Below, piece by piece: positions 9,027 through 18,710 of a stretch of 64,000 nt of DNA (its first letter is position 1; each line of letters begins with the position of its first letter). The notes beneath the pieces are model-generated. The model made no database searches. It was given only the letters and a program-made list of their open reading frames with translations, and was not told where the DNA came from. The position numbers were made by a program, and so were the translations under genes. The stretch is taken from contig OY762938.1 in NCBI GenBank assembly GCA_963667075.1, positions 434,001-498,000 on the forward strand, in the 5' to 3' direction. This stretch comes from G963667075 sp963667075. GTDB taxonomy: Bacteria > Pseudomonadota > Alphaproteobacteria > Micavibrionales > Micavibrionaceae.

Positions 9027-9874
9027 AAAAGCTCCGTTATATAGCCGAATCGGCTGTGCTGCATACCCTGCTGCTTGTTTTTTCCTCCTTGCCTGTCGAT
9101 AAGGCCTCTGCCCTTGGCGGATGGCTGACACGGACCATCGGGCCGCATCTGGGTGCCTCTAAAAAAGCACATAAGAACCTTAGCCGCGCCTTCCCCAAGA
9201 TGGATGAAGAACAAAAACAAACGATTATCACAGACATGTGGGACAATCTTGGACGGATCATCGCTGAATATCCGCACCTTAAAGAAATTGTGAAAGAACG
9301 TCTCACCGTTCAACACAAAGATCTTCTCCAGACCACAAAAGAACCCATCGTGTTCATTGCCGCCCATCTTGCAAACTGGGAAGTTCTGCTGCCCTCGTTA
9401 TACCTGAACCACAATATTGAGGCACACGGCCTGTACCGCGCACCGAACAACCCATGGACAGACCGGCTTTTATCAAAACTCCGTTCCGTCGGCGGCCGCA
9501 TTAAGGCGCATCCTAAATCCAAAAGCGGTGCGCTGGCCCTTCTCCGCTCTTTAAAGGAAGGCCGCAGTATCGCGCTTCTGATTGATCAAAAATACAATGA
9601 AGGCGTACCAGTTCCTTTTTTTGGCTACAACGCCATGACCAGTGCCGCTTTTCTGGATATGGCAAAAAGATTCAAAACCCCCATATTAGGCGTCCGGCTT
9701 GAACGAAAAGACGGCGTAGAATTTGAAGCCACACTGTTTGACTTGACCGAACTCCGTGACTTATCCACGACAGAAGCCCTCCTTAAAACACATGAGATAC
9801 TGGAAAGCTGGATTAAAGAAAATCCTGCTCAGTGGTTATGGCTTCACAGACGCTGGCCAAAAGACTCCAAATAG
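9023..9874 (+). CDS. Lipid A late acyltransferase (LpxL/HtrB family)
   Basis: 283 aa, membrane-anchored acyltransferase adding a secondary acyl chain to lipid A. The catalytic HX4E motif is HLANWE with H115 and E120. An N-terminal hydrophobic helix lies at about residues 10-25, and the later family block LLIDQKYNEGVPVPFFG is present. It starts inside the lpxK stop (ATGA overlap), so the two enzymes are made together. Which acyl position it modifies cannot be told from sequence alone. Confidence 0.9.
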   Translation: MKKLRYIAESAVLHTLLLVFSSLPVDKASALGGWLTRTIGPHLGASKKAHKNLSRAFPKMDEEQKQTIITDMWDNLGRIIAEYPHLKEIVKERLTVQHKDLLQTTKEPIVFIAAHLANWEVLLPSLYLNHNIEAHGLYRAPNNPWTDRLLSKLRSVGGRIKAHPKSKSGALALLRSLKEGRSIALLIDQKYNEGVPVPFFGYNAMTSAAFLDMAKRFKTPILGVRLERKDGVEFEATLFDLTELRDLSTTEALLKTHEILESWIKENPAQWLWLHRRWPKDSK

Positions 9875-9943
9875 CTTGCGATTCACGTCTTAATCTCTTA
9901 AACCTGAATTCCCTACTTTTATAAATAAAGGCTTATGTAAAAA

Positions 9944-11299
9944 ATGACACAGAACTGGACACCTGAAAGCTGGAGAGAGAAGCCAGCCCTGCAACTGCCC
10001 ACCTACCCGGACAAAGAAGCGCTGTCAAACGTTGAAGAAGAACTTTCGAAAATGCCACCCCTTGTTTTTGCCGGAGAGGCCCGCCGTTTGAAAAAGCAAC
10101 TGGCAAAAGCCGTCGAAGGTCAGGCCTTTGTCCTGCAAGGTGGAGATTGCGCCGAAAGCTTTGCTGAATTTCGCGCTGATAAAATCAGGGATACGTTTCG
10201 TGTTATGCTTCAGATGTCTGTGGTTCTGACCTATGCGGGTTCTATGCCTATTATAAAAATGGGACGTATGGCCGGCCAGTTCGCGAAACCCCGTTCAGAT
10301 GATTTTGAAACACGCGGCGATGAAAAGCTCCCTAGCTACCGTGGCGATATCGTAAACGGCCTCGACTTCACACCGGAAAGCCGTCACCCCGATCCTCAGC
10401 GCATGCTCCGCGCCTATAATCAGGCGGCAGCGACCTTGAACCTGCTACGTGCTTTTGCACAAGGCGGCTATGCCGATCTTCACCGCGTACATGGCTGGAA
10501 CCTGGAATTCGCCAAAGACAGCCCTCTAAGCGAACGTTACGAGAAACTCGCCGCCCAGATTGAAGAGGCACTGGCCTTCATGTCGGCCTGTGGCATCACA
10601 GGTGATCGCGTTCCAGAAATCGTTCGCCAGACAGATTTTTACACATGTCACGAGGCTCTTCTTCTCCCCTATGAAGAAGCAATGACCCGTGTCGACAGCA
10701 CAACAGGTGACTGGTACGATACATCAGCGCACTTCCTGTGGATCGGTGCCCGCACGAATCAGGATGATCATGCGCAGATCGAATTCGTCCGCGGTGTTGA
10801 AAATCCGTTGGGACTGAAAGTGCCACCTGATACAACAGCCGATGCTCTTTTAAGGCTCATTGACAAAATGAATCCTGACAATGAAGCCGGACGGCTTTCT
10901 CTAATCACCCGTATGGGGCATAAAGAAATTCTGGAAAAACTGCCGCCTCTCTTGCGTGCTGTCAAACAGGAAGGCAAAAAAGTCGTTTGGATCAGTGATC
11001 CAATGCACGCCAATATCCGCAAATCCTCAAGCGGTTATAAAACACGCCGCTTTGAGGATATTTTGGGTGAGGTGAAAAACTTCTTTGCCGCTCATAAAGC
11101 CGAAGGCACCCATCCGGGCGGTGTTCATTTTGAGATGACCGGTCAGAACGTTACAGAATGTACTGGCGGGGCAGAAGAGCTCAAAGACGAGGATCTCTCA
11201 AGCCGTTACCACACACACTGCGACCCGCGCTTAAATGCCAACCAGTCGCTAGAGCTGGCTTTTCTGATTGCAGATGAACTAAAGAAAATCAGAAAGTAA
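9944..11299 (+). CDS. aroG: 3-deoxy-7-phosphoheptulonate synthase, class II
   Basis: 451 aa, plant/alphaproteobacterial type II DAHP synthase. It condenses phosphoenolpyruvate and erythrose 4-phosphate as the first step of the shikimate pathway. The metal-binding Cys lies in LQGGDCAESF; other family blocks are KMGRMAGQFAKPRS, HLLWIGxRT (here HFLWIGART), WISDPMHAN and HFEMTGQNVTEC. It is co-directional with the following nicotinate phosphoribosyltransferase, only 7 bp apart, so both are probably on one transcript. Confidence 0.96.
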   Translation: MTQNWTPESWREKPALQLPTYPDKEALSNVEEELSKMPPLVFAGEARRLKKQLAKAVEGQAFVLQGGDCAESFAEFRADKIRDTFRVMLQMSVVLTYAGSMPIIKMGRMAGQFAKPRSDDFETRGDEKLPSYRGDIVNGLDFTPESRHPDPQRMLRAYNQAAATLNLLRAFAQGGYADLHRVHGWNLEFAKDSPLSERYEKLAAQIEEALAFMSACGITGDRVPEIVRQTDFYTCHEALLLPYEEAMTRVDSTTGDWYDTSAHFLWIGARTNQDDHAQIEFVRGVENPLGLKVPPDTTADALLRLIDKMNPDNEAGRLSLITRMGHKEILEKLPPLLRAVKQEGKKVVWISDPMHANIRKSSSGYKTRRFEDILGEVKNFFAAHKAEGTHPGGVHFEMTGQNVTECTGGAEELKDEDLSSRYHTHCDPRLNANQSLELAFLIADELKKIRK

Positions 11300-11306
11300 G
11301 AACGAC

Positions 11307-12452
11307 TTGAGTACGACAGAGAGCATAGAAGACTGGACAGACGTTTATTTTAAACGAACCCGTGACATCGTGAAAAAATACGGTGACAACACCGTCACCT
11401 ACGCCCTTTTCATGAGGCGGCCTGTGATCAGTGCGCCAAAGCTTGCCATAGACTGGTTAACCCGCGTGGCAGAAGAAGAAGGGGCGCAGATTGATATCGA
11501 CCTGCGCTATCCCGAAGCCTCCTGGATCGGCGCAGGAGAACCTATTTTCTATCTCACTGGGTCTATGGCCTTTCTATGCACGCTGGAAACCCTTTTGCTA
11601 CAAAAAATCGGGGCAGCCTGTGTTGCGGCCTATAATGCCTATGCCATGTGCGAAGCCCTGCCTCATGTCGGCTTCATGGCCTTTGACGCCCGTCACTGCG
11701 CCGGTCTGGAAATGACTGAAATGATGGCCTATGCCGCCAGTGTCGGCTCACAAGCTGCCAAGAACAAATGCGGGGCAAAGGGGTTCATAGGGAACGCCAC
11801 AGATGCTACGGCCCACTATTTCGGGCTGGAAAAAGGGCTTGGCACGATGCCGCACGCACTGATCGGTTATGCCGGATCCACCTTAAAAGCCGCGCAAATG
11901 TTTCATGAAACGCATCCTGACGTACCTTTAAGTGTCCTTGTTGACTATTTCGGGCAAGAGGTCACAGACGCACTGGACGTCTGCCAGCATTTTAAAGATC
12001 TCGCCAAAGAAGGCGCACTTTCTGTCAGAATTGATACACCGGGTGGGCGTTACGTAGAAGGCCTCGACCCGCAGGAATCTTACGCCGTACTAGACCGCAA
12101 CGTGCCCGATACAATCAGGGGATACCGCACAGAACGGGAATTAAAACATCTGATCGGCACCGGCGTGTCTGCTGCTGCCATATGGCACATGCGTGAACAA
12201 CTTGATGAACATGGTTTTGATCAGGTAAAAATCGTCGCCTCTTCCGGCTTCTCTCCCGCAAAATGTAAAGCCATCGCAGCCGCCAAAGCCCCTGTTGATT
12301 CCATCGGCACAGGCTCTTACCTGCCCAAAAACTGGTCAGAAACCTACACAACCGCAGACATCGTCATTTATAATGGTAAAAAACGCGTCAAAGTCGGACG
12401 GGAATTCCTTGTGCCGGAAGAAGATAATTATCAAGAAAAGAGAATAGAATAA
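11307..12452 (+). CDS. Nicotinate phosphoribosyltransferase
   Basis: 381 aa, shorter archaeal-like form of the NAPRTase family. It converts nicotinate and PRPP to nicotinate mononucleotide in NAD salvage. Visible blocks include FDARHCAG, GAKGFIGNATD, GTMPHALIG and VKIVASSGFSPAKC, which builds the phosphate-binding barrel end. The start is TTG at 11307, 7 bp after aroG. With nadE downstream it makes a small NAD-supply group: this enzyme makes NaMN and NadE performs the final amidation. NadD is not in the window. Confidence 0.88.
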   Translation: MSTTESIEDWTDVYFKRTRDIVKKYGDNTVTYALFMRRPVISAPKLAIDWLTRVAEEEGAQIDIDLRYPEASWIGAGEPIFYLTGSMAFLCTLETLLLQKIGAACVAAYNAYAMCEALPHVGFMAFDARHCAGLEMTEMMAYAASVGSQAAKNKCGAKGFIGNATDATAHYFGLEKGLGTMPHALIGYAGSTLKAAQMFHETHPDVPLSVLVDYFGQEVTDALDVCQHFKDLAKEGALSVRIDTPGGRYVEGLDPQESYAVLDRNVPDTIRGYRTERELKHLIGTGVSAAAIWHMREQLDEHGFDQVKIVASSGFSPAKCKAIAAAKAPVDSIGTGSYLPKNWSETYTTADIVIYNGKKRVKVGREFLVPEEDNYQEKRIE

Positions 12453-12503
12453 CACTCGTAATTTTTAAAAACCCTAAACTTGAGTGGCAACGTGTCATTC
12501 TAT

Positions 12504-12540
12504 AAAAAAATCTGCGTTTATCTGTGTTCATCTACGGTTA
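12504..12540. repeat. Dispersed intergenic repeat copy
   Basis: TCTGCGTTTATCTGTGTTCATCTACGGTTA lies directly before nadE. The copy upstream of uvrB at 5533-5566 matches it in reverse complement. The position in the leader of nadE means it is transcribed. Confidence 0.45.
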
Positions 12541-12547
12541 AAATAAT

Positions 12548-14221
12548 ATGTCTAAACACCTTAACATCACGCTTGCACAATTAAATCCGGTGGTCGGGGA
12601 CCTTGCCGGGAATTTGGATAAAATTCGCCATGTTCGTGATAACGCTCCGGCGGATACAGATATTATTATCTTCCCCGAAATGATCATAACAGGCTATCCG
12701 CCAGAGGATCTGGTGCTGAAACCTACTTTTATAAATCACATTAAAAATCATGTGGAACAACTTGTAAAAGAAAGTAAAAACGATCAAAAAGGATTACTTA
12801 TTTCAGCGCCGTGGCACATAGATAACAAGCTTTACAACGCGGCCCTTTTAATCCATGACGGAGAGATAAGACACACCGTTTTGAAATCCAAATTGCCCAA
12901 TTATGGCGTTTTTGACGAAGAACGTATTTTCGAGGCAGCCCCTCTTCAGGACACTGTGAAATTCAAAGACGTCCGTCTTGGCATCATGATATGCGAAGAT
13001 ATGTGGCACAAGGACTCCGCTATACATTTAAAACACAACGGCGCGGAACTGTTAATCGCTGTAAACGCCAGCCCGTTTGAAATCGGCAAAAATGAGACAC
13101 GGATTCAGCATGCCACCATGCGTACCCTTGAAACAGGACTGCCACTGATCTACGTCAACCAGATTGGCGGGCAGGATGAAATTGTATTCGATGGCGCCTC
13201 CTTCATTCTGGATGAAAATGGCGCACTTGTTTTTCAGGCTGAGGAATTTATAGAATCCGTCCATCATACGACGTGGGAAAAGTTCTCCGAATCAAACTGG
13301 TTAATAAAGATTTCCGAACAAACAACCCCCACCTATGATCGAATAGAAGGCATGTATCAAGCCCTCATAACAGGCTTAAAAGACTACGTTCAAAAGAACA
13401 ATTTTCCAGGCGTCCTGATCGGCATGTCCGGCGGCATTGATAGTGCACTTTCGGCCGCTATTGCGGTAGATGCTTTGGGCGCAGACGCTGTAAGATGTAT
13501 CATGATGCCCTCCCCGTTCACTTCAGAGGAAAGCCTGCAAGATGCTGAAAGCTGTGCAAGGGCCCTTGGCGCGCATTACGACACAATCCCTATCGCGCCT
13601 CTTATGAACAGCGCAGAGGCGACCATAAAAGGCCTAACAGGCCTTGCGCATGAAAACATGCAATCCCGTTGCCGCGGCTTAATATTAATGAGCCTTTCTA
13701 ACAGCACAGGCCATATGGTCCTTTCCACAGGCAATAAATCAGAGGTCGCGGTCGGCTATGCCACGCTGTACGGGGACATGTGCGGCGGCTTTAATGCCTT
13801 AAAAGATATCTACAAAATGGATGTCTACGCCCTGTCTCGTTGGAGAAACGAGCACACACCGAAAAATGCGAAAGGCCCCAAAGGCGCAGTGATCCCTGAG
13901 AACATCATCACAAAAGCCCCGTCTGCTGAATTAAGACCAGGCCAGAAGGATCAGGATTCCCTCCCCCCTTATGAAGCACTGGACGATATTCTGGTCTGTC
14001 TTATCGAACATGATATGAGCCTCTCCGAGATTGTCGCACGCGGCCACAAACAAGAAACTGTACAAAAAATATGGCGGCTGCTGGACCGTGCCGAATACAA
14101 AAGACGCCAAGCCACTCCCGGCACAAAAATCACCCCCCGCGCCTTCGGCCGCGACAGACGCTATCCCATCACAAACAAGTTTTTTGATATGAATATTAAT
14201 AGTGAAAACGGCACTGAATAA
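12548..14221 (+). CDS. nadE: Glutamine-dependent NAD+ synthetase
   Basis: 557 aa two-domain enzyme. The N-terminal nitrilase-type glutaminase carries the Glu in FPEMIITGYPPEDL, the Lys in KSKLPNYGVFDE and the nucleophilic Cys in IMICEDMWH. The C-terminal synthetase has the ATP-pyrophosphatase P-loop GMSGGIDSAL at about residues 290-300 and the STGNKSE motif. It amidates nicotinate adenine dinucleotide to NAD using glutamine-derived ammonia channelled between domains. It follows nicotinate phosphoribosyltransferase with a 95-bp gap. Confidence 0.97.
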   Translation: MSKHLNITLAQLNPVVGDLAGNLDKIRHVRDNAPADTDIIIFPEMIITGYPPEDLVLKPTFINHIKNHVEQLVKESKNDQKGLLISAPWHIDNKLYNAALLIHDGEIRHTVLKSKLPNYGVFDEERIFEAAPLQDTVKFKDVRLGIMICEDMWHKDSAIHLKHNGAELLIAVNASPFEIGKNETRIQHATMRTLETGLPLIYVNQIGGQDEIVFDGASFILDENGALVFQAEEFIESVHHTTWEKFSESNWLIKISEQTTPTYDRIEGMYQALITGLKDYVQKNNFPGVLIGMSGGIDSALSAAIAVDALGADAVRCIMMPSPFTSEESLQDAESCARALGAHYDTIPIAPLMNSAEATIKGLTGLAHENMQSRCRGLILMSLSNSTGHMVLSTGNKSEVAVGYATLYGDMCGGFNALKDIYKMDVYALSRWRNEHTPKNAKGPKGAVIPENIITKAPSAELRPGQKDQDSLPPYEALDDILVCLIEHDMSLSEIVARGHKQETVQKIWRLLDRAEYKRRQATPGTKITPRAFGRDRRYPITNKFFDMNINSENGTE

Positions 14222-14290
14222 TAACGATACGCGCTTGAGCTAACGGCATAGGCACGCGTTACAGTTGGCTTAATCTGCGCCTGTCCTTAC

Positions 14291-15535
14291 CTACCCGATA
14301 AATTTCAAAATCTTCGGCACGACTTCCTTACGATAGCGAGAGCCGTTGAAGATACCATAGTGACCGACATTTTTTTGCATGTAGTATTCTTTTTTGCTGG
14401 CCGGTACATTTTTACACAGTTTCAGTGCCGCCTTTGTCTGACCTACCCCTGCAATATCATCTTTTTCCCCTTCGATCGCCAGTATACGTGTATTTTTTAT
14501 AGCCGACAGATCAATCCGTTCGCCGCGATACTCTAACGTACCTTTAGCAAGGGCATATTCTTTGAACACTTTATCAATCGTCTGAATATAAAACTCAGCC
14601 GCCAGATCCATCACCGCAAAGTATTCCTTATAGAAATCCGCAATCATGTCCGTATCATCTTCACTGCCCAGCGCAATGTTCCGATATAATCTCGCAGCAG
14701 ACTCCAAGTGACGAGGCATATTCATGGACAGGAATCCGGCTAGTTGAAGGTATCCCGGATAAACCGCTCGCATGGCCCCCGGATAATTATGTGGTACAAG
14801 TGTAATCAGATTATTTGTAAACCATTCAGACGTATGCTCTTCCGCCATTTTATTTACCTCTGTAGAACATATTCTGGCATCCACAGGCCCACCCATCAAA
14901 ATCAGGTTCGCTGGCCCCGATTTAACATCATCCATCGCCATGCGGGCCGTCGCCGCAAGGACAGGCACACAAGGCTGACACACCGCCAGAACATCAAGAG
15001 GGCCGTCTTCACTCAAATCCCTCATAAAATCAATAGCATAGCTGATATAATCTTCGAGATCGAACCCACCCTCACTCAAAGGCACAGCAGATGCGCTTTT
15101 CCAGTCTGTAATATAAATATCAGCATAAGGCAGCAAGCCTTCTACCGTCCCACGAAGCAAGGTTGCATAATGGCCGGCCATAGGCGCAAAAATAAGAATA
15201 CGCGGTTCTTTACGATCTTCTTTGCCAACCTTTTTAAAATGAAGAAGGTTACAAAAGCTACGCTCTGCCAGAATCTCTTCTGATATTTTCGTCGGCGCAT
15301 CATCGCAAATAGTTTCCTTGATATGAAAGCCTGGATGCTCTCCGATCATGCTAAGATCATTGAGCGCATCAAGATTTTCTAAAACAGCCCGACCAAACTG
15401 GGTTGTACTAACAGGTAAAGCGGACCCTTGAAAAAAATCAATACTGTTTTCAACAAATTCATGCACCGGCGCCTGCAGATTCTTGTACATCTCTAAAAGA
15501 TCGTAAACTGAATATCCTTGTGAAAAATTAAACAT
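14291..15535 (-). CDS. phaZ: Intracellular polyhydroxyalkanoate (PHB) depolymerase
   Basis: 414 aa alpha/beta-hydrolase of the intracellular PHB depolymerase family, which uses a cysteine nucleophile. The nucleophile elbow is VCQPCVP, with C186 the likely catalytic residue. A late Asp (GEKDDIAG) and His (NVGHYGIF) complete the triad. It mobilises stored polyhydroxybutyrate granules. No PHA synthase or phasin is nearby, so the synthesis genes must lie elsewhere if storage is active. It is convergent with nadE and divergent from gltX. Confidence 0.9.
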   Translation of the reverse strand: MFNFSQGYSVYDLLEMYKNLQAPVHEFVENSIDFFQGSALPVSTTQFGRAVLENLDALNDLSMIGEHPGFHIKETICDDAPTKISEEILAERSFCNLLHFKKVGKEDRKEPRILIFAPMAGHYATLLRGTVEGLLPYADIYITDWKSASAVPLSEGGFDLEDYISYAIDFMRDLSEDGPLDVLAVCQPCVPVLAATARMAMDDVKSGPANLILMGGPVDARICSTEVNKMAEEHTSEWFTNNLITLVPHNYPGAMRAVYPGYLQLAGFLSMNMPRHLESAARLYRNIALGSEDDTDMIADFYKEYFAVMDLAAEFYIQTIDKVFKEYALAKGTLEYRGERIDLSAIKNTRILAIEGEKDDIAGVGQTKAALKLCKNVPASKKEYYMQKNVGHYGIFNGSRYRKEVVPKILKFIG

Positions 15536-15617
15536 GAACGCTTCCTATTGAAAAATCATAAATAAAGGTCTATTGAATATGGGGTTAAATTCAAAAAAAA
15601 GAAACCAAATAAATATT

Positions 15618-16961
15618 ATGAACATTAAAGTCCGTTTTGCCCCATCCCCCACTGGCTATTTGCATGTTGGCAATGCCAGAACCGCTATTATTTCCTGGCT
15701 TTTTGCCAAAAGTAACAATGGGCATTTTCTCTTGCGTATTGACGATACCGATCTGGAACGCTCCAAACAAGAATATGAAGACGCTATCGAAGACGGCCTG
15801 ACATGGATGGGTCTGTCATGGGATGAAAAAGTCCGTCAACGCGACCGCACAGACCGCTATAGCGAACAAATCGAGGCCTTGAAAAAAAGCGGCTGGCTCT
15901 ATGCGTGTTATGAAACACCTGAAGAACTGGCGCTCAAGCGCAAAAGACAGCTCGGCATGGGCAAGCCGCCGATTTATGATCGCGGTGCACTGGACATGAC
16001 AGACGCAGAGAAAAAAGCCTTCGAAGCAGAAGGTCGCAAACCGCATTGGCGTTTTAAACTGGCGCACACACCGATCGAATGGCATGACAGTATCCGTGGC
16101 GATGTCAAATTCAACGGCGCGGATCTGTCCGATCCCGTTGTGATCCGTGAAGATGGATCCCCGCTTTATCACTTGTGCTCCGTCATTGACGATATTGATT
16201 ACGAAATTACACATATCGTCCGTGGTGAAGATCATGTATCCAATACCGCGACACATATCCAAATGTTTGAAGCCTTGGGAGCCAAAGCCCCAACCTTTGC
16301 GCACTTGCCTCTTATCTCAGATGCGCAAGGCGGCAAACTCTCCAAACGTCTTGGCTCCATGAGCGTTAAAGATCTTAAAGAAAAAGAAGGGCTGGAGCCT
16401 ATGGCCATTGTCAGCCTGCTCTCCCGTATGGGCACCTCTGATCCTATTGAGGCCTTTACAGCTATTTCTTCTCTCGTGGACAGTTTCAGCTTTGACAAAT
16501 TCTCACGCGGCACACCAAAATTCGATACAGACGAGTTGCTTCGCCTGAATGCGCGCATTCTCCATCAAACAGAACTGGCCGATGTCAAAGACCGTCTGGA
16601 CGCCATGGATCTAAAAGAGCTGGATTCTGAGTTTTGGCTCTCTGTCAGGGCCAATCTTGAGAAACTCGAAGATGTTAAAGAATGGTGGCGTGTCGCCAAT
16701 GGTCCAGTGGACCCGATTGTTGAGGAAACAGACTATATGACCGCCGCAGCCTCCCTCCTGCCGCCTGCACCGTGGAATGAAAACACATGGAAAGAATGGA
16801 CCGACGCCATAAAAATTGAGACAGGCCGCAAGGGAAAAAATCTGTTCATGCCACTGCGTCTTGCTCTAACCGGCATGACCCACGGACCGGAGCTTCGTAC
16901 TTTGTTGCCTTTGATCGGACCGGAGAAAGTAAAATCCAGACTGATAAGAAAAGCCGGATAG
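15618..16961 (+). CDS. gltX: Glutamyl-tRNA synthetase
   Basis: 447 aa from ATG 15618, class I synthetase that charges tRNA-Glu. The HIGH-type motif lies in FAPSPTGYLHVGNART and the KMSKS equivalent is KLSKR. The frame is open upstream, with TTG 15573 and ATG 15579. The AAAGG at 15564-15568 is well spaced for 15579, which would add 13 residues, but the conserved protein begins at MNIKVRFAPSP, so I prefer 15618. Alphaproteobacteria commonly carry two gltX copies, and the other may be elsewhere. Confidence 0.93.
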   Translation: MNIKVRFAPSPTGYLHVGNARTAIISWLFAKSNNGHFLLRIDDTDLERSKQEYEDAIEDGLTWMGLSWDEKVRQRDRTDRYSEQIEALKKSGWLYACYETPEELALKRKRQLGMGKPPIYDRGALDMTDAEKKAFEAEGRKPHWRFKLAHTPIEWHDSIRGDVKFNGADLSDPVVIREDGSPLYHLCSVIDDIDYEITHIVRGEDHVSNTATHIQMFEALGAKAPTFAHLPLISDAQGGKLSKRLGSMSVKDLKEKEGLEPMAIVSLLSRMGTSDPIEAFTAISSLVDSFSFDKFSRGTPKFDTDELLRLNARILHQTELADVKDRLDAMDLKELDSEFWLSVRANLEKLEDVKEWWRVANGPVDPIVEETDYMTAAASLLPPAPWNENTWKEWTDAIKIETGRKGKNLFMPLRLALTGMTHGPELRTLLPLIGPEKVKSRLIRKAG

Positions 16962-16970
16962 ATTTTATGA

Positions 16971-17035
16971 ACCACAGAGCACACATGGACCTCAGCGTTT
17001 TTTATTCTTAAAAACATTTCTGTATGCTCTGTGGT
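16971..17035. repeat. Dispersed palindromic repeat, perfect 11-bp arms
   Basis: ACCACAGAGCA at 16971-16981 and TGCTCTGTGGT at 17025-17035 are exact inverted repeats flanking a 43-base AT-rich centre. It lies between gltX and the trmJ-like gene. A similar element is at 35904-35957. Confidence 0.7.
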
Positions 17036-17055
17036 AACAAATAAAAACAAAGTCA

Positions 17056-17790
17056 ATGACACACACAGCCCCTACCATCATCCTGATAAACCCGCAAATG
17101 GGCGAGAACATCGGTGCCGCAGCGCGCGCTATGTTGAATTGCGGGCTGACAGAACTTCGTCTGGTAAATCCGCGTGACGGCTGGCCAAGTGAACAAGCCA
17201 ACGCCATGTCTTCTGGTGCGCTCGCAAAAATGCCTCCTGTTAAGGTTTACGAGACAACCAAAGAGGCCATAGCAGATTGCCACTACACCTATGCCACAAC
17301 AGCCCGCCCCCGTGATATGGTCAAACCTGTTTTCACCCCGCAAGGTGCTACCGAAGACGCGCACTCACGCATAAATCAAGGTGAAAAAGTCGCCTTTCTT
17401 TTTGGCGGAGAACGGGCAGGCCTTTCGAACGATGATGTCGCACTGGCACAAAGTGTTATCACCATCCCGCTCAATCCTGATTTTTCATCACTCAATCTCG
17501 GACAAGCTGTTCTGTTAACAACGTATGAATGGTCAAAAACACAAGATAACACAGCCTTAAGAGACCTCCCGACAGGCAAAAGTGCTATCGCTACCATGGC
17601 TGAGCTAACGAACCTCTATAAACGTCTTGAAACAGCGCTGGAGGAAAATCACTTCTTCCGCGTCGAGGAAATGCGTCCGACAATCGTACGAAACATCCAG
17701 AACATGCTTTCCCGCGCCGACATGACAAGTCAGGAAATCAGCACCTTTCATGGCATCATAACTGCCTTGACAGGCAAGAAAACCCCTTAA
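17056..17790 (+). CDS. RNA 2'-O-methyltransferase, SPOUT/TrmJ-like
   Basis: 244 aa TrmH-family methyltransferase, likely acting on a tRNA ribose as TrmJ does at position 32. The N-terminal signature is NPQMGENIGAAARAMLNCGL. The SAM-binding knot blocks are FLFGGERAGLSN and IPLNPDFSSLNLGQAV. The C-terminal helix-rich tail is typical of TrmJ. It follows gltX by 94 bp containing a palindromic repeat. Assignment to TrmJ rather than another SPOUT methyltransferase is by overall resemblance. Confidence 0.88.
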   Translation: MTHTAPTIILINPQMGENIGAAARAMLNCGLTELRLVNPRDGWPSEQANAMSSGALAKMPPVKVYETTKEAIADCHYTYATTARPRDMVKPVFTPQGATEDAHSRINQGEKVAFLFGGERAGLSNDDVALAQSVITIPLNPDFSSLNLGQAVLLTTYEWSKTQDNTALRDLPTGKSAIATMAELTNLYKRLETALEENHFFRVEEMRPTIVRNIQNMLSRADMTSQEISTFHGIITALTGKKTP

Positions 17791-17814
17791 TATAGCTAAA
17801 CTTAACTCTCACAA

Positions 17815-17843
17815 AAAAAGGTGCCAAACACGAGCACCTTTTT
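17815..17843. terminator. Bidirectional intrinsic terminator
   Basis: AAAAAGGTGC pairs perfectly with GCACCTTTTT around a 9-base loop, giving a T-run on each strand. It sits between the convergent trmJ-like gene and rpsD and can end transcripts from both sides. Confidence 0.9.
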
Positions 17844-17864
17844 CTGAATGTCTTATTTTTATTC

Positions 17865-18482
17865 CTATCGTGAATAAAATTCGACGACGAGATAGGGTTC
17901 CATGAGAACCGGATATGGAATGTCTTCCAGTTTCGGAATACGCAAGAATGTTGCTTTACACGCTTTTGCATCAACTTCAACATATTCACAAAAATCACGT
18001 TCAGGCGACTCCAGTGCTTCCATAAGAAGTGGAATTTGACGTGAGCTTTCTTTAATTTCTACAACATCACCTTCTTTAACCATGTAAGAAGGAATTGTCA
18101 CTCTCTTGCCATTCACAAGTACATGACCATGGCTGACGAACTGACGCGCTGCAAACACTGTCGGAACGAACTTCGCACGATATACAACAGCATCCAGACG
18201 ACGCTCCAGCAGACCGACAAGGTTTTGACCTGTATCACCACGCAAACGAACAGCTTCCTGATAATAGCGGCGGAATTTTTTCTCCCCGATATTACCGTAA
18301 TAGCCTTTGAGCTTTTGCTTGGCCATCAACTGTGTGCCGTAGTCGGTCTGTTTACCACGGCGTGCACCGTGCATACCTGGGCCAGTCTGGCGCGCGTTAA
18401 ATGGAGATTTTGGGCGACCCCAGAGATTACAACTCAAACGGCGGTCGATTTTATGTTTGGCGTTAGGACGCTTCTGACTCAT
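17865..18482 (-). CDS. rpsD: 30S ribosomal protein S4
   Basis: 205 aa, standard length. S4 is a primary 16S rRNA binder that nucleates 30S assembly. The N-terminal region contains NARQTGPGMHGARRG and the S4 RNA-binding domain begins at RRLDAVVYRAKF and runs through GHVLVNGKRV. In this genome rpsD is a stand-alone gene, as in many alphaproteobacteria, not part of the alpha operon. It is read toward the bidirectional terminator. Confidence 0.98.
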   Translation of the reverse strand: MSQKRPNAKHKIDRRLSCNLWGRPKSPFNARQTGPGMHGARRGKQTDYGTQLMAKQKLKGYYGNIGEKKFRRYYQEAVRLRGDTGQNLVGLLERRLDAVVYRAKFVPTVFAARQFVSHGHVLVNGKRVTIPSYMVKEGDVVEIKESSRQIPLLMEALESPERDFCEYVEVDAKACKATFLRIPKLEDIPYPVLMEPYLVVEFYSR

Positions 18483-18642
18483 AGTTTTTTCCTCTATGTC
18501 ATTCGTTGTCCCGCTTTCCTTCTCTTAAGGATTGATCACCATAATCAACAAGAAAAATTCCTTTTCGCGGGAATGGAGCGGAATATAATGATTTCAGCGC
18601 AGATGTCAAAGTTTTTTTATCATACAATCACGTGCGCTTATT

Positions 18643-18679
18643 CTTCTGTGTCCCTTTGTGCCCTTCATCTCTTTGTGGT
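18643..18679. repeat. Half copy of dispersed CTCTGTG-type repeat
   Basis: TTCTGTGTCCCTTTGTGCCC followed by TTCATCTCTTTGTGGT resembles the right arm of the palindromes at 16971 and 35904, with no matching left arm nearby. It lies in the 229-base gap between rpsD and the next gene. Confidence 0.35.
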
Positions 18680-18710
18680 AAAAGAAAACAGGAAAAGGAT
18701 TCATATCATC

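Noticed and set aside
18123..18710. Long upstream extension of the gene at 18711
   Set aside because: It lies antisense to rpsD, and a ribosome site with a good leader appears only at 18711.
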